Shown: positions 6,293 through 11,203 of the stretch, piece by piece
Layout of the letters: every line of letters starts with the position of its first letter
Numbering within the stretch: position 1 is the stretch's first letter
From: an uncultured Clostridia bacterium
GTDB lineage: Bacteria; Bacillota; Clostridia; Oscillospirales; Ruminococcaceae
NCBI GenBank assembly: GCA_947302065.1
Contig: CAMYUO010000021.1
Location: 1-11,203, forward strand
Length of the DNA stretch: 11,203 bases
Reading direction: 5' to 3'
Translations under genes and position numbers: made by a program
The notes under the pieces: generated by a model
What the model saw: the letters and a program-made list of their open reading frames with translations, nothing else
Databases searched by the model: none
What the model was told of the DNA's origin: nothing

Positions 6293-7141
6293 ATGAAGAA
6301 ACTTATCATACCACTTTTAATGGTGATAATGCTGTTTTGCAGCTGCGGTGATTCTCAGGGCAGTTCAAGTGAGAGCACTGCGGGCGCAAGCAGTTCGCCG
6401 CAGAGCAGCTTGGCGGACAGCAGCTCGGAGGCAAGCTCGGCTGAAACGACGACCGCAGAAACTACGGCTGTGACAAGCGAGACGACCACTGCGACGACGC
6501 AGTTAACTGTCAACAAGGACGCTCCGACGCTTATGTATCTCGGGCACGCAAGTCTGAGGATAGTTACCGAGCAGGGCAAGGTGATCTACGTTGATCCATA
6601 CGCAGGAAGCGCATACGATGCACCTGCCGATCTGATACTTATGACTCACGCTCACGCAGATCACAGCGGCACTTGGAGAATTAAGAACAAGAATCAGGAC
6701 TGTCAGACTATCACGCAGAAAGAGGCTCTTGAGGGCGGAAAGCACAATTCGTTCGATCTCGGGTTTGTAAAGGTGCAGGCTGTTGAGGCAGGATACAACG
6801 AAAACCACGATGTGAAAGAATGCGTGGGATATGTGCTGACATTTGCAAACGGCAGCACTGTGTATATCTCGGGCGACACATCGAAAACTCCGCAGATGAG
6901 CAAAATGGCTGAGATGAAGCTTGACTACGCTTTCTTCTGCTGTGACGGCGAGTACAACATGGGACTTGCAGAGGCAGCCGAATGTGCAAAGCTGGTGGGT
7001 GCAAAGCACAACATTCCGTATCACAACACAATGAACGAGGCAAATGACCAGTTCGACAAGGAAAAGGCAGAGCAGTTCGATGCACCGAACAAGCTGATCG
7101 TTGACTCGGGTGAGCAGATCACGCTCGAGCACGCAGCATAA
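6293..7141 (+). CDS. Lipoprotein with UlaG-like metallo-beta-lactamase-fold hydrolase domain
   Basis: A 282-residue protein. Residues 1-18 are a lipoprotein signal peptide (KK, hydrophobic core, then FCSC), with Cys18 the likely lipidated residue, so the protein should be anchored on the outer face of the cell membrane. A Ser/Thr/Ala/Glu-rich linker (about 20-70) acts as a spacer. Residues 78-282 are a metallo-beta-lactamase fold of the UlaG/YcbL-like 'metal-dependent hydrolase' type: YLGHAS (82-87), VDPYAG (100-105), the metal motif THAHADHSG (118-126) and SGDT (193-196). The segment KHNIPYH (238-244) probably provides the last His ligand. Metal residues look complete, so activity is expected. 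The substrate cannot be predicted: relatives act on lactones, phosphodiesters or unknown compounds and are mostly cytoplasmic. The start lies 11 nt after AAGGGAGG. It is monocistronic, between strong terminators. Confidence 0.85.
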   Translation: MKKLIIPLLMVIMLFCSCGDSQGSSSESTAGASSSPQSSLADSSSEASSAETTTAETTAVTSETTTATTQLTVNKDAPTLMYLGHASLRIVTEQGKVIYVDPYAGSAYDAPADLILMTHAHADHSGTWRIKNKNQDCQTITQKEALEGGKHNSFDLGFVKVQAVEAGYNENHDVKECVGYVLTFANGSTVYISGDTSKTPQMSKMAEMKLDYAFFCCDGEYNMGLAEAAECAKLVGAKHNIPYHNTMNEANDQFDKEKAEQFDAPNKLIVDSGEQITLEHAA

Positions 7142-7153
7142 CCGAAAAAAACA

Positions 7154-7205
7154 TGACCCCTTGGGTTTGCGCACGAAACGTGCAGAAAACTCAAAGGGGT
7201 CTTTT
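7154..7205. terminator. Bidirectional terminator between the lipoprotein and AAA+ genes
   Basis: The outer stem GACCCCTT (7154-7161) pairs with AAGGGGTC (7193-7200). It continues inward through GGGTTT with AAACTC (one G-T pair) to an inner GCACG-AAA-CGTGC hairpin. On the plus strand it is followed by five T (7201-7205). On the minus strand the stem is followed two bases later by seven T (complement of 7145-7151). It therefore suits both convergent genes, whose stops are at 7141 and 7227. Confidence 0.8.
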
Positions 7206-7226
7206 TATGTTGTATTGGCTGAACGC

Positions 7227-9179
7227 TCAAAGGCTGTTTTTGAAGCCGAGCGTTTTCTTTGTTTCTATCTTTTCGTTGAATTCCTTTTCCTCGCTTGCGC
7301 AGATGAAATCCTGCTTTGTCAGGACGATGTCGGTATGCCCTGCCATTGTGCAGCGCAGTGCAGCCTTTGACCAGGTACGTTCATAGAGGTTGCGGACAAA
7401 TCTTGCATTTGCAAACTCCTTTGAGCCGAGATAGCTGTCTGCTATCGCAAGGAAATACTCCTGTGCGTGCTGTTCAAGCTGCTCGTCGTATTTGAAATGC
7501 TTTTTTACCATGAGCATGAATATCTCAAACAGCTGCTGCCTTGTATAGTTCGGGAAATCGAGGATATACGGCATACGGCTGCGCAGACCCTGATTGACTT
7601 TCATCAGCTGCTCCATATCGTCCTTGTAGCCTGCCATAACAACGAGCATATCATCACGGTGGTTCTCCATCTGCGAGATGAGCGTTGCGATAGCCTCCTT
7701 GCCGAAGTTTGCACCGTTTGTCTTGCCTTCATCGAGCGCATAGGCTTCGTCGATGAAAAGCACCGAGCCGTAGGCATCACGGCAGATAGACGCCGCTTTT
7801 ACTGCGGTCTGTCCTTCATACTCTGCGACAAGGTCTCTCGCCTCGTATTCAAAGAAGCCGCCCTTTCTCAGAATGCCCTCTTCTCTCAGTATCTGACCGA
7901 TTATTCTTGCAACGGTGGTCTTACCCGTTCCGGGTGCACCGGTAAAGCGCATATGTATGCACGGGCGGTCGAGCTTTTCGTTGGCAATGGATATCTTGAC
8001 CTGAGCAACGATCTCCTTGACACGCTGGGTTATATCCTGCATACCGATAAGCTCATTGAGCGCATCATAGCCTGTGAGCAGTTCTTTTTCTTCGCCGATG
8101 AATCTGCCGAGGTCATCAGCGCCGATCATGCTGCGGTCGGGAGTCTCTCCCGAGCCTTCTTTGAGTGCGGCATCTGCTGCTTTGCACAGCATAAGCTCAT
8201 TTGATATCTTTGCGGCAGTTCTGAAACCGTAGAATCTTCCGTCCATTTTTTCCTGCTGGAATTTGCGCAGTATGGTATCCATAATGGTATCGTCAAACTC
8301 AAAGTCTTTTGATGTCACGCAGTTCCAGACAGCCCCCATAAGCACGCTGTCGGACAGCGGCGGCACCTGTACGACACGCAGCAGCATCTGATCGGAGATT
8401 ATCCCTGTTATCTCATCGAGAGCTTTCTTTTCGAGGAAAGGTATCCTGAAAACGAAAACATAATCGCTCTGGAAGTTATTGATCCTGCGGATGAATTCAC
8501 GCAGTTCGTCGAGCTTTCTGCCGTCGAGGAACTGTGCGATATCAAGACCGATGATGTTATAGCTGTTGCTTTCACGTTCAGACGAAAGCGAGTCGATGAT
8601 ATCATCGGGCGAGCCGTATCCGTTCTTGGATTCAAGGCCGCATTTGAACTCACGGTAATACAGTCTGTCCTTGAACTGATCCTGCGGATAGACATTCATT
8701 TTGTGCAGAAAGTCGCCCAGCGACATAAGCATCGTTGTAAAGCCGCAGCCGCCGTCCATTGCAAACAGATAATTCTGCTGGATAAGCACATCAAGTGCGT
8801 TTTTCTCCTGAAGGATAGGGATCATCTCATAAAGCTCTGCCGCAAGGCGGACATACTCGTTCACGCCGTAATAGTTTCTGAAAATGGTAGTCATCAGCGC
8901 AGCGCTTTCGTCCTCGGTATCTGCAAAGCTGAAAATATCCGTGATGCTGTCGTCTTCGGGAAACGCCACAGACCACGCTCTTTTAAGCGCCTGCACGCAT
9001 TCGTCCTTTGTCTGTGCGCCGACTCTGAAAAGTGCGAAAGTAAAGCGTTTGATCATCAGTTCGATATCACTTTCAGGATCGGCAGATGCGGTCACACTGT
9101 CCCAGAAGCTGCCAAGCTCTTTAATATGCTGCTGTGCAAAGTCATCGTCGATGCACACCTTTGCGATATATTTTCCCAT
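7227..9179 (-). CDS. Tandem AAA+ protein, CbxX/SpoVK-type, degenerate first module
   Basis: A 650-residue cytoplasmic protein. The second module (about 370-625) is an intact AAA+ ATPase of the CbxX/CfqX/SpoVK family: a leading LIGMQDITQRVKEI (377-390), Walker A GAPGTGKT (414-421), Walker B LFIDEAY (474-480), sensor-1 region VVMAGY (513-518), arginine-finger region GLRSRM (531-536) and sensor-2 region NARFVRNLYE (591-600). The first module (about 135-335) has the outline of an AAA+ domain. However, its P-loop reads DGGCGFTT (142-149) with the Lys replaced, its Walker B is NIIGLDI (208-214) without the catalytic Glu, and a lid ends in GFRTAAKISNEL. It should bind nucleotide poorly or not at all. 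Residues 1-130 are helical and unrecognised. Family members are remodelling ATPases (for example rubisco activase CbbX); the client here is unknown. The start is ATG 9179, 6 nt after GGGGAGG (complement of 9186-9192). Transcribed alone. Confidence 0.87.
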   Translation of the reverse strand: MGKYIAKVCIDDDFAQQHIKELGSFWDSVTASADPESDIELMIKRFTFALFRVGAQTKDECVQALKRAWSVAFPEDDSITDIFSFADTEDESAALMTTIFRNYYGVNEYVRLAAELYEMIPILQEKNALDVLIQQNYLFAMDGGCGFTTMLMSLGDFLHKMNVYPQDQFKDRLYYREFKCGLESKNGYGSPDDIIDSLSSERESNSYNIIGLDIAQFLDGRKLDELREFIRRINNFQSDYVFVFRIPFLEKKALDEITGIISDQMLLRVVQVPPLSDSVLMGAVWNCVTSKDFEFDDTIMDTILRKFQQEKMDGRFYGFRTAAKISNELMLCKAADAALKEGSGETPDRSMIGADDLGRFIGEEKELLTGYDALNELIGMQDITQRVKEIVAQVKISIANEKLDRPCIHMRFTGAPGTGKTTVARIIGQILREEGILRKGGFFEYEARDLVAEYEGQTAVKAASICRDAYGSVLFIDEAYALDEGKTNGANFGKEAIATLISQMENHRDDMLVVMAGYKDDMEQLMKVNQGLRSRMPYILDFPNYTRQQLFEIFMLMVKKHFKYDEQLEQHAQEYFLAIADSYLGSKEFANARFVRNLYERTWSKAALRCTMAGHTDIVLTKQDFICASEEKEFNEKIETKKTLGFKNSL

Positions 9180-9199
9180 ATTTGACCTCCCCGTTTATA

Positions 9200-9228
9200 A
9201 TAATACTCACAATAACATTTTATCACAA
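9200..9228 (-). promoter_or_regulatory. Probable SigA-type promoter of the AAA+ gene
   Basis: Minus strand TTGTGA (9228-9223), 17-nt spacer, TATTAT (9205-9200). The region is A/T-rich and a second TATTAT overlaps at 9202-9197, so the exact start is uncertain. It lies immediately upstream of the GGGGAGG ribosome site, so the leader is very short. Confidence 0.55.
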
Positions 9229-9327
9229 ACCTGCGCAGATTTCAACAGTTGTTTTCCGGTCTTTGCATGATTTTTATTATCGGATAAAAATTTTTTTGAA
9301 AAGCTCAGAAAATTGCAAGGGTCGGTG

Positions 9328-9345
9328 TGTTATTATGTGATCACA
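9328..9345 (+). promoter_or_regulatory. Possible extended -10 promoter with overlapping palindrome
   Basis: TG-T-TATTAT (9328-9336) fits an extended -10 promoter; a matching -35 box is not obvious (GAAAAT at 9308-9313). The perfect palindrome TGTGATCACA (9336-9345) overlaps the predicted transcription start, a typical place for a repressor. It precedes the micro-ORF at 9385. No regulator is identified. Confidence 0.4.
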
Positions 9346-9384
9346 GCAAGAGAAACAAACGAAAAACGAAAGGAGGGCACAGAT

Positions 9385-9450
9385 ATGTGGAAATGGGTCG
9401 GATCGGCAATACCTGTACTGCTCTGGGCAGGTGCACTTATCCTGCTGTAA
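9385..9450 (+). CDS. 21-residue hydrophobic microprotein
   Basis: ATG 9385 to TAA 9448-9450 encodes 21 residues. It begins MWKWVGSAIP and ends VLLWAGALILL, with one charged side chain (Lys3). From Trp4 to Leu21 it could form one membrane-spanning helix with Trp residues near the membrane surface. The ribosome site AGGAGGG (9371-9377) is as strong as any in the window, with an ideal 7-nt spacing, which is the main reason to call it translated. A terminator hairpin follows at 9512, so a transcript of about 200 nt is plausible. I do not recognise the family. Candidates are a small membrane regulator of a larger protein, a type I toxin-like peptide, or a signalling peptide; no antisense RNA, transporter or receptor gene is visible nearby to choose between them. 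Chance occurrence of so short a frame cannot be excluded. Confidence 0.55.
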   Translation: MWKWVGSAIPVLLWAGALILL

Positions 9451-9489
9451 AGTAAAAACAGCAAACGAAGATATCAAAAAGGAGTCTTA

Positions 9490-9513
9490 ATGACACATAT
9501 GGATATGAAATAA
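9490..9513 (+). CDS. Possible 7-residue peptide ORF (MTHMDMK)
   Basis: ATG 9490 to TAA 9511-9513, preceded by AAAAAGGAG (9476-9484) with 5-nt spacing. It would follow the 21-residue microprotein on the same transcript by 39 nt. The stop codon is the first base pair or so of the terminator stem. Its size gives no family information, and it may simply be a fortuitous ATG after a purine-rich stretch. Confidence 0.25.
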   Translation: MTHMDMK

Positions 9514-9542
9514 AGCGTTCGTAATACAGTACGGGCGCTTTT
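9512..9542 (+). terminator. Terminator hairpin after the micro-ORFs
   Basis: An 11-bp stem (9512-9522 with 9531-9541, including two G-T pairs) with an 8-nt loop, ending in TTTT and then GCTTGCC. The T tract is short, so termination may be partial. It lies between the micro-ORFs and the next promoter, which supports a separate small transcription unit. Confidence 0.6.
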
Positions 9543-9558
9543 GCTTGCCGGCACAAAA

Positions 9559-9587
9559 TTGACTTTTATAAAAATCTATGGTATAAT
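9559..9587 (+). promoter_or_regulatory. SigA-type promoter of the leucine-rich-repeat protein gene
   Basis: TTGACT (9559-9564), 17-nt spacer, perfect TATAAT (9582-9587). Predicted start near 9594, giving a leader of about 32 nt to ATG 9626. Confidence 0.85.
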
Positions 9588-9625
9588 AATAATTTGTTAA
9601 TATCCTTAGAAACGAGGATCGGGAA

Positions 9626-11203
9626 ATGATGAAAAGAAAACTGTTGTCATTGAGCCTTGCGGCTTGTCTTATGATCGCTCCTGCGGCTGAGTTCCCGGGG
9701 AGTGTCACACACGACTTTGAAATGGTCTCGTATGCGCAGGAAACACAGCAATTCCAATATGATGTTCTGTCAGACGGCACTGCCGCAGTGACAGGATATA
9801 CAGGCGGCGAAAGCTCGGTAGTGGTACCTGCGGCGATCGATGGAAGAAATGTCTCGCAGATAGCAGACAACGCCTTTGCATACAGCAGCACGCTTGAAAG
9901 CGTAACTATTCCCAGCACAGTGCATTCTATCGGCAAAAGTGCATTTTCGCACTGCTGCAAACTTGCTTGGGTCGATATGCCGGACAGCGTGACCGAAATA
10001 GGTGCAAGCGCATTTGAAAGCTGCATCTCGCTGACAGAAGCGGTACTGCCCGAAAGTGTGACCACGCTCGGGCACAGCGCATACAAAAACTGCGTTAGTC
10101 TCAGACAGGCAGTCATACCAAATAGCTTGAAACAGCTCAGCAGCAATACCTTTGAGTGCTGTTCCGGTCTTGAATTTGTCACGCTGCCCGAGGGCATAAA
10201 GGGCATCGGCTCATATGCGTTTGCACAGTGCGGCAGCCTGACGCACATAGAGCTGCCTGATGGTGTTGAAGCTGTCGGCGAATATGCTTTTTACAAATGC
10301 TCACAGCTTGAAAAGGCAGAACTGCCGCAGACGGTCAGAAGCTTCGGGTTCGGAGTGTTCATGTACTGCGAAAAGCTTACCGAGGTGAACATCCCTTCAA
10401 GTCTGACAGCAATGAGCAATTACCTTTTTGCATGCTGTTCGTCACTGAAAAACATAACTATCCCTAATACGATAACAAGCATCGGGTACTGCGCTTTTAT
10501 GAACTGCTCGTCGCTTGAAAGCATCGTGATACCGCCCTGTGTGAGCAGCATTTCGGGAAGGACTTTTGAAAACTGCTTCAGTCTGAGCGAAGTATCCATT
10601 CCCGAAGGCGTCCGCAGCATTCTGGAAAGGGCATTTGATAACTGCACCTCGCTTACGTCCGTGAATATTCCCGACAGCGTCACGATGATCTCCAAATGGG
10701 CGTTCAGCGGCTGCAAAAGACTTGCCGATGTGAATATCGGGCTGGGCACGGAAACGATCGGCAGCTATGCGTTTTACAACTGCCCGTCGCTGGGAAGCAT
10801 CACTGTCCCCGAGTATGTCACTGCTGTCGGCGCAAAGGCGCTGGGTTACTGCTATGACCACGGTGCAGAGACTGTGGGAGATATTACGATAAGATGTGCC
10901 GACGGCAGCGCTGCGCATGAATACTCAAAGGCAAACAGCCTGAACGCAGAGCTTATCAGAGCCGACGATATAACAAGGATCTGCGGTGCAGCAAGATATG
11001 AGACATCAATGATGACCGCAGACCGCCTCAAAGCAGAGAACGGCGGTCAGCCTTTCGAGAACATCATCATCGCATCGGGAACGAACTATGCCGATGCGCT
11101 TTCTGCATCCTATCTTGCATATGTAAAGAATGCACCTATACTTATAACCTCGAACCATGCATCTGTAATGGACGGCGTTGCAGAGTATATAAAAAACAAC
11201 GCC
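9626..11203 (+). CDS. Secreted BspA-like leucine-rich-repeat protein with cell-wall-binding domain (partial)
   Basis: The frame is open to the right edge; 526 residues are visible and the 3' end is missing. A signal peptide is clear: MMKRK, a hydrophobic stretch to about residue 21, with cleavage near Ala20/21 or after SYA (35-37). After an entry segment (about 42-89), residues 90-411 are 14 consecutive repeats of exactly 23 residues with the pattern L..V.IP..V..IG..AF..C.S, the BspA/Treponema-type leucine-rich repeat (LRR_5). A capping segment (412-446) leads to a cell-wall-binding repeat 2 module starting about 447: DDITRICGAARYETS, then IIIASGTNYADALSAS and APILIT. In characterised clostridial proteins such modules hold surface proteins to wall polymers, usually as three copies, so more copies probably lie beyond the edge. 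The protein should sit on the cell surface and bind proteins, host material or other microbes; the ligand is unknown. ATG 9626 is 8 nt after GAGG (9614-9617), a weaker ribosome site than its neighbours'; ATG 9629 is the alternative. Confidence 0.9.
   Translation, partial: MMKRKLLSLSLAACLMIAPAAEFPGSVTHDFEMVSYAQETQQFQYDVLSDGTAAVTGYTGGESSVVVPAAIDGRNVSQIADNAFAYSSTLESVTIPSTVHSIGKSAFSHCCKLAWVDMPDSVTEIGASAFESCISLTEAVLPESVTTLGHSAYKNCVSLRQAVIPNSLKQLSSNTFECCSGLEFVTLPEGIKGIGSYAFAQCGSLTHIELPDGVEAVGEYAFYKCSQLEKAELPQTVRSFGFGVFMYCEKLTEVNIPSSLTAMSNYLFACCSSLKNITIPNTITSIGYCAFMNCSSLESIVIPPCVSSISGRTFENCFSLSEVSIPEGVRSILERAFDNCTSLTSVNIPDSVTMISKWAFSGCKRLADVNIGLGTETIGSYAFYNCPSLGSITVPEYVTAVGAKALGYCYDHGAETVGDITIRCADGSAAHEYSKANSLNAELIRADDITRICGAARYETSMMTADRLKAENGGQPFENIIIASGTNYADALSASYLAYVKNAPILITSNHASVMDGVAEYIKNNA
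9893..10858 (+). repeat. Array of 14 x 69-bp coding repeats (LRR_5)
   Basis: Fourteen head-to-tail units of 69 bp encode the 23-residue leucine-rich repeats with no insertion or deletion. DNA identity between units is modest, limited to codons for the Pro, Phe and Cys positions, so there is no sign of recent slippage or expansion. Confidence 0.85.

Larger units (their letters stand above)
9180..9625. other. 446-bp divergent region containing micro-ORFs
   Basis: No conventional gene lies between the AAA+ start and the BspA-like gene. From left to right it holds the minus-strand AAA+ promoter and an A/T-rich segment 9271-9297, which has an A/T-only inverted repeat and a run of T and does not look like an efficient terminator. 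Then come a possible extended -10 element with a TGTGATCACA palindrome, a 21-codon micro-ORF, a 7-codon ORF, a terminator hairpin and the promoter of the leucine-rich-repeat gene. I see no tRNA, riboswitch or mobile-element end. Confidence 0.7.

Noticed and set aside
6503..7174. 223-codon open frame on the minus strand
   Set aside because: It is the shadow of the lipoprotein metallo-hydrolase gene, which carries clear metal motifs; no promoter or ribosome site supports the reverse frame.
7467..8204. 245-codon open frame on the plus strand
   Set aside because: It is antisense to the AAA+ gene, whose motifs are unmistakable. It has no ribosome site and encodes no recognisable domain.
9271..9297. 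Terminator-like A/T inverted repeat followed by seven T
   Set aside because: The stem is made only of A-T pairs and no plus-strand gene ends upstream of it, so it is more likely an A/T-rich promoter-proximal element.
9487..10248. 253-codon open frame on the minus strand
   Set aside because: It runs against the leucine-rich-repeat gene. Its repeated look comes from the 69-bp coding repeats read backwards.
9893..10858. Possible CRISPR or satellite array
   Set aside because: The 69-bp periodicity is fully explained by in-frame leucine-rich repeats; there are no identical repeats with unique spacers.

Overview
The window looks like chromosomal DNA from a Gram-positive gut or rumen clostridium, most likely Ruminococcus or a close relative. 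This is inferred from gene content and signals only. Most genes have a strong AGGAGG-type ribosome site 6-11 nt before the start. At least six carry a clear SigA-type promoter with exactly 17 nt between the -35 and -10 boxes, and the gene set (BspA-like leucine-rich surface protein with a cell-wall-binding module, paired 2-hydroxyacyl-CoA-dehydratase-like proteins, GGDEF and EAL proteins) fits that group. No tRNA, rRNA, transposase, phage gene or CRISPR array was seen.

Layout, left to right. On the minus strand, positions 1-1245 hold a 2-hydroxyacyl-CoA dehydratase-related protein followed by the first 12 codons of a co-transcribed gene that runs off the left edge. On the plus strand, 1524-2912 encodes a GAF-like/GGDEF diguanylate cyclase. 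On the minus strand, 2967-3884 encodes a CorA-family divalent cation transporter, convergent with the cyclase. On the plus strand, 4079-6163 encodes an EAL-type c-di-GMP phosphodiesterase fused to a C-terminal beta-solenoid built on a regular ~28-residue repeat. Next, 6293-7141 (plus) encodes a lipoprotein with an UlaG-like metallo-beta-lactamase domain. Then 7227-9179 (minus) encodes a tandem AAA+ protein with a degenerate first ATPase module and an intact CbxX/SpoVK-type second module. The 446-bp gap 9180-9625 contains a 21-residue hydrophobic microprotein gene (9385-9450) with an excellent ribosome site, a possible 7-codon ORF and a terminator hairpin. From 9626 to the right edge runs a secreted protein of 14 consecutive 23-residue BspA-type leucine-rich repeats followed by a cell-wall-binding repeat 2 module; it is cut by the window end.

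How the genes may work together. Most are single-gene transcription units with their own promoter and a terminator, so this is a neighbourhood rather than one operon. The clearest functional theme is c-di-GMP: a synthase and a hydrolase lie 1.2 kb apart on the same strand with CorA between them. The EAL protein has no signal peptide or membrane segment, so its beta-solenoid is predicted to be cytoplasmic, although this kind of fold is best known from secreted carbohydrate-binding proteins. The most unusual items are this EAL/solenoid fusion, the tiny hydrophobic peptide gene with a palindrome at its likely transcription start, and the AAA+ protein with a dead first module.
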